DNA from: Rhodoligotrophos defluvii | GTDB lineage: Bacteria > Pseudomonadota > Alphaproteobacteria > Rhizobiales > Im1 | Assembly: GCF_005281615.1 (NCBI RefSeq) | Contig: NZ_SZZM01000002.1 | Span: 734,267-798,266, forward strand | Length of the DNA: 64,000 bases | Reading direction: 5' to 3' | Shown here: one piece after another, positions 42,080 to 51,335 of the stretch | How the letters are laid out: each line of letters starts with the position of its first letter | Numbering within the stretch: the stretch's first letter is position 1 | Made by a program: the position numbers and the translations under genes | Notes under the pieces: model-generated | What the model was told of the DNA's origin: nothing | Databases searched by the model: none | The model's input: only the letters and a program-made list of their open reading frames with translations

Positions 42080-43564
42080 ATGGCGAATGCTGACGCTGTT
42101 TTCATAGGACGGAGCGTAAAGCCCGAGGAGCTTCTGCTGCGCTTTGGCAACCGTCACGGGTTGATCACCGGTGCTACCGGTACCGGAAAGACCGTCACGC
42201 TCCAGATCATGGCAGAGGGCTTCTCCAAGGCCGGAGTTCCTGTCTTCGCTGCTGACGTCAAGGGCGACCTTTCGGGCATAGCCGCCGCGGGCGGGCCGAA
42301 TGATGCCATTATCGCGCGCGCCAAGCAGGTCGGCATGGACGATTTCGGCTTCGAGGCCTTCCCCACCATCTTTTGGGATCTCTATGGCGAGCAGGGCCAC
42401 CCGGTGCGCACCACCATCACTGAAATGGGACCGCTACTGCTGTCCCGGCTGATGAGCCTCACGGAGGCGCAGGAGGGCGCACTCAACATCGCGTTCCGCA
42501 TTGCCGACCAAGAGGGCATGGCACTCCTGGACATGAAGGACCTGAGGGCGATGCTCTCCGATCTGGCCGGCCGCGCCAGCGAACTCCGAACCGATTTCGG
42601 CAATATCGCGCCGGCTACCATCGGGGCGATCCAGCGTCGGCTGCTGGTGCTCGATGAGCAGGGGGCAGACAACTTCTTCGGCGAGCCCGCGTTGTCGATC
42701 TCAGACCTCATGCGCACCACGCCCGATGGTCGGGGCTATATTAGCATTCTTGCCGCCGACAAGCTGATGCAGGCGCCGGCGCTCTATTCGACCTTCCTGC
42801 TATCACTCATGTCGGAGCTGTTCGAGCAGCTTCCGGAGGTCGGCGATCCCGACAAGCCCAGGCTCGTCTTCTTCTTCGACGAGGCGCATCTGCTCTTTGA
42901 CGAGGCACCGCCCGCGCTGCTCCAGAAGGTCGAGCAGGTGGTGCGGCTGATCCGCTCCAAGGGCGTAGGCATCTATTTCATTACCCAGAATCCGCTCGAT
43001 ATTCCCGATACCGTGCTAGCCCAGCTCGGCAATCGCGTGCAGCACGCACTGCGCGCCTATACCCCCCGCGAGCAGAAGGCGGTCAAGGCTGCTGCTTCCA
43101 CCTTCCGGCAGAATCCGCAGATCGATACCGAAACGGCGATCATGCAGCTCGGCACGGGCGAGGCGCTCACGTCGATGCTGGAGGACAAGGGCGTGCCCTC
43201 GATGGTGCAGAAGACCCTGATCCGGCCACCCTCCTCTCGGCTTGGGCCGATCACTCCTGACGAGCGCCGGGCTCTGATCACCAAAAGCCCCGTCTATGGC
43301 ATCTATGAACAGGCCGTTGACCGGGAATCTGCCTACGAGATCTTGACCAAGCGCGCCCAGGAGAAGGCGGACGCCGCTGCAGCCGCGGCTGCAGAGGTGG
43401 CCGCGGCCAAGCAACAGAGGCAAGTCTCGTCAAGCGGGGCGAGCCGGACGCTCGAGACAATTACGGATCGGATCGTACGGAACGTGGCAAGCCAGGTCGG
43501 CACCCAGATCGGCAGGGCCTTGATGCGCGGCATTCTGGGAAGCCTAACCGGAGGTCGCAGATAG
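42080..43564 (+). CDS. HerA-like ATPase (DUF853 family)
   Basis: 494 residues from ATG at 42080 (MANADAVFIGRSVKPEELLLR). P-loop: Walker A GATGTGKT at 31-38; Walker B in LVFFFDEAHLLFDEAP; arginine finger region SKGVGIYFITQNPLDIPD. C-terminal 60 residues are Ala-rich and charged, ending in VGTQIGRALMRGILGS, a family feature. HerA-type translocases pump DNA, but the role of bacterial DUF853 proteins is not settled. The longer frame from 41765 overlaps the divergent gene. It converges with the histidine kinase gene 43 bp away. Confidence 0.88.
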   Translation: MANADAVFIGRSVKPEELLLRFGNRHGLITGATGTGKTVTLQIMAEGFSKAGVPVFAADVKGDLSGIAAAGGPNDAIIARAKQVGMDDFGFEAFPTIFWDLYGEQGHPVRTTITEMGPLLLSRLMSLTEAQEGALNIAFRIADQEGMALLDMKDLRAMLSDLAGRASELRTDFGNIAPATIGAIQRRLLVLDEQGADNFFGEPALSISDLMRTTPDGRGYISILAADKLMQAPALYSTFLLSLMSELFEQLPEVGDPDKPRLVFFFDEAHLLFDEAPPALLQKVEQVVRLIRSKGVGIYFITQNPLDIPDTVLAQLGNRVQHALRAYTPREQKAVKAAASTFRQNPQIDTETAIMQLGTGEALTSMLEDKGVPSMVQKTLIRPPSSRLGPITPDERRALITKSPVYGIYEQAVDRESAYEILTKRAQEKADAAAAAAAEVAAAKQQRQVSSSGASRTLETITDRIVRNVASQVGTQIGRALMRGILGSLTGGRR

Positions 43565-43607
43565 CCAACGGAAGCTGGCGCGTGGGCGGCGTCCGGTCAG
43601 GATCGCG

Positions 43608-44843
43608 CTACTCTGCGACGGTTATCGAAAAGCGTGCACCGCGGCCATCCTCGCCGGGGCCAACAGACAACCGGCCGCCGAGCTGCTGTGCCAGAACGCG
43701 GACGACCTTCATACCGAGGCCGCTCTTCCTGCGGGGATCAAACCCCTGGGCAAGGCCGGGCCCCTGGTCAACGACCGAGAGCATGAAGCCAGTGTCGGCG
43801 AGGCGCTGTAGCGACACGGTAATGCGACCTTCGCCGTATTTGGCGGCATTGGTCACGAACTCATTCACGATGAGGCCGATCGGCACGATCTGCTTTGCAG
43901 GGATCTCGATGTCCTCACCCTCGACAGTGAGATCAGACAAGCGAAGCATCTGCGAGAGACCCGCGCACAGGTTGCGGAGATAGGTCACGCACGGCACGTT
44001 CTGAACGGAGGCATCGAGATAGAAATGGCGGTGGACCTGGGCTACGGTGGACACTCGGCTTGAGGCGCTGCGCAAATGCTCCGCGGCTTCCTCGCTGCTG
44101 ACCGACCGGCTCTGCAGCAGCAGCAGGCTGGAGACGAGCTGCAGACTGTTCATGATACGGTGATCGGTTTCCTGCTTCATCAGCTCGGCTCGCTCTAGAG
44201 CCCGTTCCTTTTCGGCCATCACCTCCGAAATCTGCGCCACCGCCCGGCTCTGGCTTTGACGGAGTTCGAGCTGATTTATCGCGAGCGCTGCAAGATCTTG
44301 GAGCAGACCGACCTCCGGCTCGTTGAGCTGTCGCGCCACCCGGTCGGCAACGGTAAGGGTGCCCACGCGGTAGCCATCGCTGGTGACAAGGGGAATGCCA
44401 GCATAGAAGCGCATGCCGACGGTTCCTGCCACCAGCGGATGCGCCATCGCGCGGGCATCGGCGCGCGCATCAACGATGATGTGGGGCTTGCTTGTGAGAA
44501 TGGCCGTGGCGCACAGGCCCGGTCTGCGCTCGATCTGATCAAGCTCAAACCCATGCTGCGCCTTGAACCAGACCCGGTCGGCATCGACGAGGCTAATGAA
44601 CCCAATGGGCGTCTTCGCCAGGCGGCTTGCCATTGAGACAATGCGGTTAAGCACCAGGTCGATTACCGCATCCGAAAAGTCATAGCGCCTGAGCGCCGCG
44701 AGCCGCTCGGCTTCATAGCCGGGCGAGAGCCCGGACGGCTCCAACACGCTTTCCGGATGTCGCCTGATCTCGCTCAGCATTTGCCTCATTCGCCAGGGAC
44801 AGTGGCTCTCGCCGGACTGCCCGATCCATTCAGGGGCAAGCAT
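43608..44843 (-). CDS. GAF-sensor histidine kinase (HisKA_2/HWE type)
   Basis: 411 residues. A GAF domain covers residues about 50-205 (FISLVDADRVWFKAQHGFEL, GMRFYAGIPLVTSDGYRVGTL). A coiled linker leads to the dimerisation/phosphoacceptor box KQETDHRIMNSLQLVSSLL (His near residue 229) and the ATPase with N-box LIVNEFVTNAAKYGEG, G1 VVDQGPGLAQGF and SGLGMKVVR. No membrane segment, so it senses a cytosolic signal. Start ATG at 44843 is the longest; ATGs at 44789 and 44780 are alternatives. No response regulator is adjacent, as often for HWE-type kinases. Confidence 0.88.
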   Translation of the reverse strand: MLAPEWIGQSGESHCPWRMRQMLSEIRRHPESVLEPSGLSPGYEAERLAALRRYDFSDAVIDLVLNRIVSMASRLAKTPIGFISLVDADRVWFKAQHGFELDQIERRPGLCATAILTSKPHIIVDARADARAMAHPLVAGTVGMRFYAGIPLVTSDGYRVGTLTVADRVARQLNEPEVGLLQDLAALAINQLELRQSQSRAVAQISEVMAEKERALERAELMKQETDHRIMNSLQLVSSLLLLQSRSVSSEEAAEHLRSASSRVSTVAQVHRHFYLDASVQNVPCVTYLRNLCAGLSQMLRLSDLTVEGEDIEIPAKQIVPIGLIVNEFVTNAAKYGEGRITVSLQRLADTGFMLSVVDQGPGLAQGFDPRRKSGLGMKVVRVLAQQLGGRLSVGPGEDGRGARFSITVAE

Positions 44844-45016
44844 ACCCCGCGAGGGCCGGTGCGGGCAGCAGAATCTTGCGCAGATGAAGAGCAGGCAATT
44901 TTGGTTTTAAGAGGGCACCGCGCGGCGTCGAAGGCTGGGGGTCGTCCTGTTTGTCCACGCGGCTCCAGGTGCAATCAGCTAAGCGCGCTTGGCACTAGCC
45001 GAAGACGGATCGACAT

Positions 45017-45835
45017 CTACGGGCGTTCGCGCAGATAAGCCTCTGCCAGCTGTACTGTGCCTTCGGCAAAGGTCGGCGCAAGTTCGCGGGCAATGTCGAC
45101 CTCGGCATGCGAGCCGATCCAGGCCAGCAAGGCCGTGCGCCGAAGCATGAGAAAGGTGTCGATCTCGCGCGCCTCCTCCTCCGAAAGCAGCCGCACACGA
45201 ACGATAGCCTTTCACCCAAGCCGCCTTCAGCGCCGGCACCTGTGGATGGTCTTCGATGAAGGAAACGCCCGCCGCAAAATCGTAGAGGAACCAGCCGAAC
45301 CCGCAGTCGTCGAAGTCAATGAGGCGGGTCATACCATCATCGATAAGCAGATTGGCCAGCCGCATGTCGGCATGGATCAGGCCATAGCGGTCGGAGGACT
45401 TGCCGAACGTCGCCAGCCGGCTGATGAGCTCGCGCTTCAGCCGCTCCAGCAGCGTGCGGATCTCGGGCGTGACGTTCGGGGCCATCGCGCCAGTCGCCCC
45501 AGGTGGGACTGGGCCCGAAGACAGCCTTCTCGTCCCAGATCAGCCGCTCGAAACCCGACTGGCCGCCGCCCCCGCCGGGAATGCTCATGGGTTCGGGCGG
45601 CGATCTCGCCGAGTTGCTCAAAGGGGCCGACGAGATCCTGGTTCTGTTGCGGCTCTTCATCTTCGACAAAGGCGAACATCACCATGTGCCGCTCGTTCGG
45701 AAGCCCATCGATGTGCGCCGTCTGAATCGGACTGCCGTCCCTCCCGGTGAAATAGCTCGGCCGGCGCTCTCACGTAGGCGCCATCCGTCGCTGCAACCGG
45801 TCTTTCGAGATTGACAAGCCCCGAACACGCCTCCT
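45017..45835 (-). pseudogene. Phosphotransferase (APH family) pseudogene, several frameshifts
   Basis: Pieces of one APH-type kinase lie in order on the minus strand in different frames: LVNLERPVAATDGAYVRAP (near 45800), then HIDGLPNERHMVMFAF and GPFEQLGEIAARTHEHS, then GFERLIWDEKAVFGPSPTW, then RYGLIHADMRLANLLIDD with TRLIDFDDCGFGWFLYD, and finally VRLLSEEEAREIDTFLMLR, ending at TAG 45017-45019. The catalytic HADMRxxN and DFDD motifs survive, but at least four frame changes prevent translation. The N-terminal third is missing. The break coincides with the start of the operon at 45.84 kb, suggesting that insertion of that operon killed the gene. Confidence 0.85.
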
Positions 45836-45856
45836 ACAAAATACAAAATAATGGAT

Positions 45857-45868
45857 TTTGGATCCAAA
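45857..45868. promoter_or_regulatory. Palindrome TTTGGATCCAAA, likely GntR operator
   Basis: A perfect 12-bp palindrome, 18 bp before the start codon of the binding-protein gene and inside an AT-rich stretch (ACAAAATACAAAATAATGGATT) that could contain the promoter. FCD-type GntR regulators typically bind short TTGGATCCAA-like palindromes, and one is encoded four genes downstream. Binding here would block the operon promoter. Regulator-site pairing is inferred. Confidence 0.6.
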
Positions 45869-45885
45869 CAAAAAAGGGGAAAGCG

Positions 45886-46719
45886 ATGAAACAGACATTT
45901 TTAGTTGCCGTGCTTTTTGCGCTAGCACTGGTGGGTCCTTCCGCAGCCCAAAACACTGAGCCTCGCGTCGCTCCGCCGAGCGAATTGGTCGAGAAGGGAA
46001 CGCTGACCTACGGGACGGCGGCAAGCTTTCCGCCCTTTGAGTACAAGGACCCGGGCACCGGCAACGTCACTGGTTTCGACATCGAGATGATCGAGACGCT
46101 GGCCGGCTACATGGGGCTTAAGACTGACATCCTCGACATCGATTTCGACGGCCTCGTGCCAGCCTTGCGCGGCGGCCGCATCGACGTCATCAACTCCGCC
46201 ATGTACATCAAGCCGGAGCGCGAGGAGCAGATCGACTTCGTCCGCTACATGGTGATCGGCGAGGCGATCGTCGTTCCGCAGGGCAATCCCAAGAACATTT
46301 CCACCCTCCCGGATGATCTGTCCGGTCTGAACGTTGCCGTTACCCGCGGGGCGATCGGCGAGCGCTACATGGTCGACTTCAACAAGCAGCTCGAGGCCAA
46401 GGGGATGAAGCCGATGAGCATCATGACATTCCCGACCAACCAGGACGCCCTGCTTGCTGTTCACAGTGGCCGCGCCGATGCCTTCGACACGTCGATTCCG
46501 GGCGCCGCCTATCTCAACAAGGAGCGCCCCGGCGAGTTTCAGGTTGCCGCGACCTTCGATCTCGGCACACAGATCGGGATCGGCACCCGCAAGGGCGATG
46601 AAGACATGCAGCGTGCCCTCAACGAGGCGATGAAAATCTTCGTCGAGGAAGGCGAATACGAGCGCTTGCTGCAGAAATACAACCTTCCGGCCGAGGTGAA
46701 CTACTTCGCGAAAAAGTAA
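45886..46719 (+). CDS. ABC transporter substrate-binding protein, polar amino-acid type
   Basis: 277 residues from ATG at 45886, with AAGGGGAAA before it. A signal peptide (MKQTFLVAVLFALALVGPSAAQ) is followed by the SBP_bac_3 fold: LTYGTAASFPPFEYKD, VTGFDIEMIETLAGY, DFDGLVPALRGGRIDVINSA and ATFDLGTQIGIGTRKGDE. It captures the substrate in the periplasm and passes it to the permease. First gene of the catabolic operon, so the enzymes downstream probably act on its ligand. Substrate unknown. Confidence 0.92.
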   Translation: MKQTFLVAVLFALALVGPSAAQNTEPRVAPPSELVEKGTLTYGTAASFPPFEYKDPGTGNVTGFDIEMIETLAGYMGLKTDILDIDFDGLVPALRGGRIDVINSAMYIKPEREEQIDFVRYMVIGEAIVVPQGNPKNISTLPDDLSGLNVAVTRGAIGERYMVDFNKQLEAKGMKPMSIMTFPTNQDALLAVHSGRADAFDTSIPGAAYLNKERPGEFQVAATFDLGTQIGIGTRKGDEDMQRALNEAMKIFVEEGEYERLLQKYNLPAEVNYFAKK

Positions 46720-46788
46720 GTCGAGGTCGCTCTGCAGGGCGGCCACGTCGCCCTGCAGCTTTCGTCCGAGGTAGCGAGGAGGACACTC

Positions 46789-47523
46789 GTGCCAGCCTTC
46801 CTGGAATACTTCTTCTCAATCAATTTCGTCATTGGCGCGGGCATCACACTGGCGTTGACGCTGCTCTCGATGATCCTGGGTATTATCGGCGGACTCGTCC
46901 TTGCCCTTATCAAGACCTCGGGCATTCGCATTCTGCAGGCGCCGACGGACCTCTATATCTGGCTGTTTCGTGGCACGCCCGTCCTACTGCAGCTGATTTT
47001 CATCTTCAACGCGTTGCCACAGATGGGATTGCGCTTCTCCGCCTTCACCTCGGCGGTGATTGCCCTGACGCTCAACGAAGCCGCCTACATGGCCGAGATC
47101 ATTCGGGCCGGCATCGGCTCGGTCGATAAGGGGCAGCGCAGCGCCGCCCGCGTTCTCGGATTGCGCGACGCACAGATCATGCGGCACATCATTCTGCCGC
47201 AGGCGATGCGGCTCATTATCCCGCCGACTGGCAACCAGTTCATCGGGATGCTGAAGACATCAGCGCTGGCTTCGGTCATCGCCGTGCAGGATCTTCTCCT
47301 ACGCGCACAGCGCATCGCAAGCGCGAATTTCGACTACGTCAACACGCTTCTCGCCGCCGGAATTTGGTACCTGATCCTGACAACCCTGTTCACATTCGGT
47401 CAGCGCTGGCTCGAAAGATACATGGATGTTTCCCGCCGCAAGCGTCCGAATACACCCGGGTCCAATGGTCTGGAAACGCCTGCCTCCCTGACGACGGGTG
47501 ACGCGCGACGACCAAGCACGTGA
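46789..47523 (+). CDS. Amino-acid ABC transporter permease (HisM-like)
   Basis: 244 residues from GTG at 46789 with GAGGAGG six to seven bases upstream. Five membrane helices; the HisMQ-type EAA loop reads ARVLGLRDAQIMRHIILPQA and NEAAYMAEIIRAGI is the family signature. Only one permease gene is present, so it should form a homodimer. A hydrophilic C-terminal tail of about 30 residues follows. Its stop overlaps the GTG of the ATPase gene (GTGA). Confidence 0.92.
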   Translation: MPAFLEYFFSINFVIGAGITLALTLLSMILGIIGGLVLALIKTSGIRILQAPTDLYIWLFRGTPVLLQLIFIFNALPQMGLRFSAFTSAVIALTLNEAAYMAEIIRAGIGSVDKGQRSAARVLGLRDAQIMRHIILPQAMRLIIPPTGNQFIGMLKTSALASVIAVQDLLLRAQRIASANFDYVNTLLAAGIWYLILTTLFTFGQRWLERYMDVSRRKRPNTPGSNGLETPASLTTGDARRPST

Positions 47524-48260
47524 CCGAAATGCCCATCCTCGAAGTCGAAAACGTACACAAGTCCTATGGCCCGGTCAGAGTCCTGAACGACATCAGCTTC
47601 GAGCAGGCGAACGGCGAAGCCGTCGTGATCGTCGGCTCCTCGGGTTCGGGCAAGTCGACGCTGCTGCGCTGTATTGCCGGCCTGGAGGACGTGGATGGTG
47701 GCAGCATTAGCTTCGACGGCAAGCGAGTTGCGGCCGACAAGGCGTCACGCAACGCGCTTCAGGGCGAGATCGGGATGCTCTTCCAGTCCTTCAATCTGTT
47801 CCCGCATCTCACTGTCCTGGACAACATCACGCTGGCGCCGCGTCTGGTTCGCGACACGCCCCGTAGCCAAGCCGAGAATCGTGCGCGTGAGCTGCTGGAG
47901 AAGGTGGGGCTCAGTCAGAAGGTCCACAGCTATCCCGGCGAACTGTCCGGCGGCCAGGCGCAGCGCGTGGCTATTGCGCGAGCGCTCGCAATGGATCCGA
48001 AGCTCATGCTCTTCGACGAGCCGACCTCGGCCCTCGATCCCGAACTCACGAAGGAAGTGCTCGATGTGATGCTGAACCTCGTCCAGGACGGCATGACCGT
48101 CACGATCGTCACCCACGAGATGAACTTCGCGCGCAAGGCCGCGGATCGGCTGGTCTTCATGGAGCATGGAAGGATCGTCGAACAGGGCCCGACGGAGGAT
48201 CTCTTCACCAACCCGAGGCACGAACGGACCGCCCAATTTCTAAAGCAGATATCGGACTGA
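47520..48260 (+). CDS. Amino-acid ABC transporter ATP-binding protein
   Basis: 246 residues. Start GTG at 47520 overlaps the permease stop; ATG at 47529 is an alternative. Walker A GSSGSGKST (39-47), Q-loop FQSFNLFPHL, signature LSGGQAQRVAIARAL (about 142), Walker B LMLFDEPTSALDP and the switch His in TIVTHEMNFA are all present. Energises uptake for the operon. Its stop overlaps the ATG of the regulator gene by one base. Confidence 0.95.
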   Translation: MTEMPILEVENVHKSYGPVRVLNDISFEQANGEAVVIVGSSGSGKSTLLRCIAGLEDVDGGSISFDGKRVAADKASRNALQGEIGMLFQSFNLFPHLTVLDNITLAPRLVRDTPRSQAENRARELLEKVGLSQKVHSYPGELSGGQAQRVAIARALAMDPKLMLFDEPTSALDPELTKEVLDVMLNLVQDGMTVTIVTHEMNFARKAADRLVFMEHGRIVEQGPTEDLFTNPRHERTAQFLKQISD

Positions 48261-49015
48261 TGGCCAAGACTTCCGACCCATTCATCAGAACAGATCTGTC
48301 TTCCGAAACAGAAGGTTACCGCACGAAGGCGGATTGGGCCTATCTCCAGCTGAGACGCTGGATCCAGTCGAACACGCTGCAGCCCGAAGAGCGTCTCGAC
48401 CAGGAGGAACTCGCGGCGCGGCTGGGGATCAGCCGTGTGCCGCTGCGGCAGGCCTTGGTGAGACTGCAGGCAGACGGCTTGGTGGTCGGCCGCCCGCATG
48501 CCGGCGCCACGGTTGCACCGTTGTCGCTTGAAGATGCCGAGGACGTTTATGCCGCCCGGGCCGTCATGGAGCCAATGCTGACTGAGATGGCCGTCGCACG
48601 CCTCGCCGATGACACCATTCGCGAGCTCGAAATCCTGGTGGAGCGGCAGCAGCAGGCGCTGTCGAAAGGCGCCTTCCCGCAACTCCTGGAGCTCGATCGG
48701 CAATTCCATAATCGCCTGTACGCTCAATCCGGCTACAGGACGTCGTACCAGATCGTTCAGCGGCTGCGCGATCAAAGCGACCGGTATGTCGCCATCTATC
48801 AGGGCGATATGGAACGGTCGAAAACCACGCTCGCCGAGCATCGCGAAATCGTCCGGCTGTGTGCTGCCCGAGACGCAGCCGGCGCCAGCAGGTTGATGCG
48901 CGAGCACGTGCAGCGCGGCATCGACTATTTGCAGCGGAGCCTGACGGTGCGACCTCGGCCTGAATCCGAGGAAGCCACCCATCTTGAGACGATGGCAACC
49001 AGGAGAACCAAGTGA
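48260..49015 (+). CDS. GntR family regulator, FCD subfamily
   Basis: 251 residues. Winged-helix HTH at about 25-90 (TKADWAYLQLRRWIQSNTL, EELAARLGISRVPLRQALVRL). The FCD effector domain has the usual metal-ligand Asp/His pattern: ELDRQFHNRLYA, LAEHREIVRL, LMREHVQRGIDYL. It sits inside the operon, coupled to the ATPase gene and overlapping the aminotransferase gene by four bases. It probably senses the imported compound or a breakdown product and represses via the palindrome at 45857. Confidence 0.92.
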   Translation: MAKTSDPFIRTDLSSETEGYRTKADWAYLQLRRWIQSNTLQPEERLDQEELAARLGISRVPLRQALVRLQADGLVVGRPHAGATVAPLSLEDAEDVYAARAVMEPMLTEMAVARLADDTIRELEILVERQQQALSKGAFPQLLELDRQFHNRLYAQSGYRTSYQIVQRLRDQSDRYVAIYQGDMERSKTTLAEHREIVRLCAARDAAGASRLMREHVQRGIDYLQRSLTVRPRPESEEATHLETMATRRTK

Positions 49016-50247
49016 CGACTTCAGACGTCTTCGGCAAAATCCCAGGGAGGATCGAAAAACTCTCGATGCCTGGATGGCAGCCCAAGCTCGGCCAATCCCT
49101 TCGCGCTGCCGAGCGCGAGCTTGAGCGCGCCAAGTACGATGGCAAGCTTCTCGACCTTACCTGTGCCGATACACATCGGTTCCCGCCGCCGCCCTGGGCG
49201 CTTGAGATGTTCCAACGCGCAGCCAGCGGCGAGGGGATGACCTACACACCCTATGCCGGCGACGTGTCCGTCCGCCAGGCGGTGGCCGACAATCTCGGAA
49301 AGACACTCGGGCTCACGGCAAAGGTAGAGAATGTCATTCTCACGCCCGGGACACAGGCGGGTCTCTATACCGCCTTGTCGTCCATCGTCGAGCAGGGCGA
49401 CCATGTGATCCTTGCCGACCCGGAATATCTCTCGACCGAGCGGATGCTCCATTACCTCGGCGCGACCGTGACGCATGTCCCTCTCATTCGAGACAGCACC
49501 GGGCTGGCGATGCTCGATGTCGAGACCCTCGAGGCGGCCATGAGAAGGCGCCCGGCCCTCCTCGTGTTCTCGAACCCGAACAATCCAACCGGCGCGGTAC
49601 ACAGCAAGCACTCGATCGAGACCATCGCCAGGCTTGCGAAAACCTACAACGTGCCCGTGCTGGTCGACCAACTCTACTGCCGGCTCGTCTATGGTGACAC
49701 GAAGTTCCATCACCTGGCGGCGATCGAGGGCATGGCAGAGCGCACCGTCACCCTGCTCGGCCCCTCCAAGACGGAATCGCTGAGCGGCTATCGGCTCGGC
49801 GTGGCACTGGCGCCCAGCGGTCTTATCGAGCGAATGGAAGATGTGCTCAGCGTCTCCGCGCTGCGGGCGCCTGCCTATGCTCAGCACGTTCTCAAGCGCT
49901 GGCTTGCCGACGATCAGGACTATGTGGCCAAGCGGATCGGCGAATATGAGAACCTCCGCAACATGGCGATCGAGCGCTTCGCCAAGACCAATCTCCTTGA
50001 GGTGATCCCGGCGCGCGGCACCGCCTATCTCTTTGTGCACAGCACCGCCGGCCTTCCCGACCAGAAGCTTGCGCTCGCACTCAAGACCCAGGCCGGCCTC
50101 GTGGTGAATCCCGGCTATCAGTTCGGTCCGCGCGGGGAAGGACATTTCCGGATCTGTTTCGCGCAGGACGAGAAGGCGTGGGAAGGCGCGCTGGAACGCA
50201 TCGTTGAAACCGTAACGCGGCTTGCCCGGATCAACGTGACGGCATGA
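49012..50247 (+). CDS. PLP-dependent aminotransferase, fold type I
   Basis: 411 residues from GTG at 49012. Class I/II aminotransferase. The PLP-binding Lys is in LGPSKTESLSGYRLG (about K253), the Asp/Tyr pair in VLVDQLYCRLVYGD and the substrate-carboxylate Arg in GEGHFRICFAQ. NPNNPTGAVHS is the usual signature. It resembles MalY/aspartate-aminotransferase-like enzymes; substrate unknown. Overlaps its neighbours by four bases on both sides (49012-49015, 50244-50247). Confidence 0.92.
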   Translation: MTTSDVFGKIPGRIEKLSMPGWQPKLGQSLRAAERELERAKYDGKLLDLTCADTHRFPPPPWALEMFQRAASGEGMTYTPYAGDVSVRQAVADNLGKTLGLTAKVENVILTPGTQAGLYTALSSIVEQGDHVILADPEYLSTERMLHYLGATVTHVPLIRDSTGLAMLDVETLEAAMRRRPALLVFSNPNNPTGAVHSKHSIETIARLAKTYNVPVLVDQLYCRLVYGDTKFHHLAAIEGMAERTVTLLGPSKTESLSGYRLGVALAPSGLIERMEDVLSVSALRAPAYAQHVLKRWLADDQDYVAKRIGEYENLRNMAIERFAKTNLLEVIPARGTAYLFVHSTAGLPDQKLALALKTQAGLVVNPGYQFGPRGEGHFRICFAQDEKAWEGALERIVETVTRLARINVTA

Positions 50248-51335
50248 GCAATATCTCGGCAGTGCGGCTCTACCGGGCGGACCTTCCGTTGCGGGTGGGT
50301 CTGAAGCATGCATCCGCGTCCGAGGCGGCGCTTGAGGAGGTCTTTCTTCGGGTGGAGACGTCCACCGGCGAGTTTGGCATGGCAGAAGTCCGTGGCAATG
50401 GTGCCTATGCCACTGGGGCGGGCACAGCAACCGTTCTGCGCGAGACGGAAGAAGCGGTTGTCGGCGCGCTGCTGGGATGTCGACTTGCCGACGCTCCGCA
50501 GCGCATTGCAGCGCTTTCATGCAAGCCGCTCGTCAAGGCGCTCGCCGATAGCGCCGTGCATGACGCGCTTGCCCGGGAAGCCGGTCAGCCGCTCTGCCAG
50601 TTCCTCGGCGCCTCCCCGCCGGACGCCATCGCGACGCATGCCCAGATCGGCTTCTGCGCACTCGACGACGCGGTGTCGCGCGCGCAGGCGGCGGTGGAAC
50701 AAGGCTTTCGACGCCTGAAGGTGCGTGTCGGACGGCCCAGCGCCGAGGCTGATATCGACATCCTTCGAGCCCTGCGCGAAACGGTCGGCAAGGAGGTCGC
50801 CCTGGCGATCGATGCGAATGGGGGCTGGGACGCCGAGAAGGCGATTTTCGTCTTGCGCGCGATTGGTGCCAGCGACATCGCCTGGGCCGAACAGCCGACC
50901 CCGTCCGGGGATGATGAAGCGCTGAGAAGGGTGCTAGAATCGACGGACATTCCGATCATCGGCGATGAATCGATCAGAACGGCCGCGGATATCGAGCGGC
51001 TGTCGCGCCTCGAAGCGATCGACGGGGTGCATCTGAAGCTGGAGAAAGCGGGCACAATCGCCAACTTGATGCATCTCACGCACCGGGCACGGGAGGCCGG
51101 GCTCAAGGTTTGCATCGGCCAGATGGATCAGGGGCGCCTCGGCAGCAGCATCACCGCACATCTTGCAGCATCTATCGATGCCCAAGCCTACGAGCTTTGG
51201 GGCTTTCAACACGTGATCGCCGATGTCGCGACCGGCCTCGACATCCGGAATGGATCGATGATGGTGCCGAGCGGTCCGGGCACGGGCGTAACGGTGGACA
51301 TGGACCGTCTGACCTTGGTGAGAGAATTTGCATGA
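50244..51335 (+). CDS. Enolase-superfamily enzyme (MLE/MR type epimerase or racemase-like)
   Basis: 363 residues. N-terminal capping domain (about 1-125), then the TIM barrel. Metal ligands D190 (AIDANGGW), E216 (AEQPTPSG) and D241 (IIGDESI) are present. The general base K265 lies in GVHLKLEKAGT. On the second barrel strand the usual KxK is K159-V-R161 (RRLKVRVG), so one catalytic Lys is replaced by Arg. That suggests a different stereochemistry or a non-racemase reaction (for example beta-elimination). Next to an M20 deacylase, an N-acyl-amino-acid racemase or dipeptide epimerase would otherwise be the first guess. ATGA overlaps on both sides. Confidence 0.85.
   Translation: MSNISAVRLYRADLPLRVGLKHASASEAALEEVFLRVETSTGEFGMAEVRGNGAYATGAGTATVLRETEEAVVGALLGCRLADAPQRIAALSCKPLVKALADSAVHDALAREAGQPLCQFLGASPPDAIATHAQIGFCALDDAVSRAQAAVEQGFRRLKVRVGRPSAEADIDILRALRETVGKEVALAIDANGGWDAEKAIFVLRAIGASDIAWAEQPTPSGDDEALRRVLESTDIPIIGDESIRTAADIERLSRLEAIDGVHLKLEKAGTIANLMHLTHRAREAGLKVCIGQMDQGRLGSSITAHLAASIDAQAYELWGFQHVIADVATGLDIRNGSMMVPSGPGTGVTVDMDRLTLVREFA

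Noticed and set aside
45337-45685. Two overlapping small ORFs and 44979-45485 as separate genes
   Set aside because: Their useful segments line up as consecutive parts of one phosphotransferase, so they are annotated as a single pseudogene.
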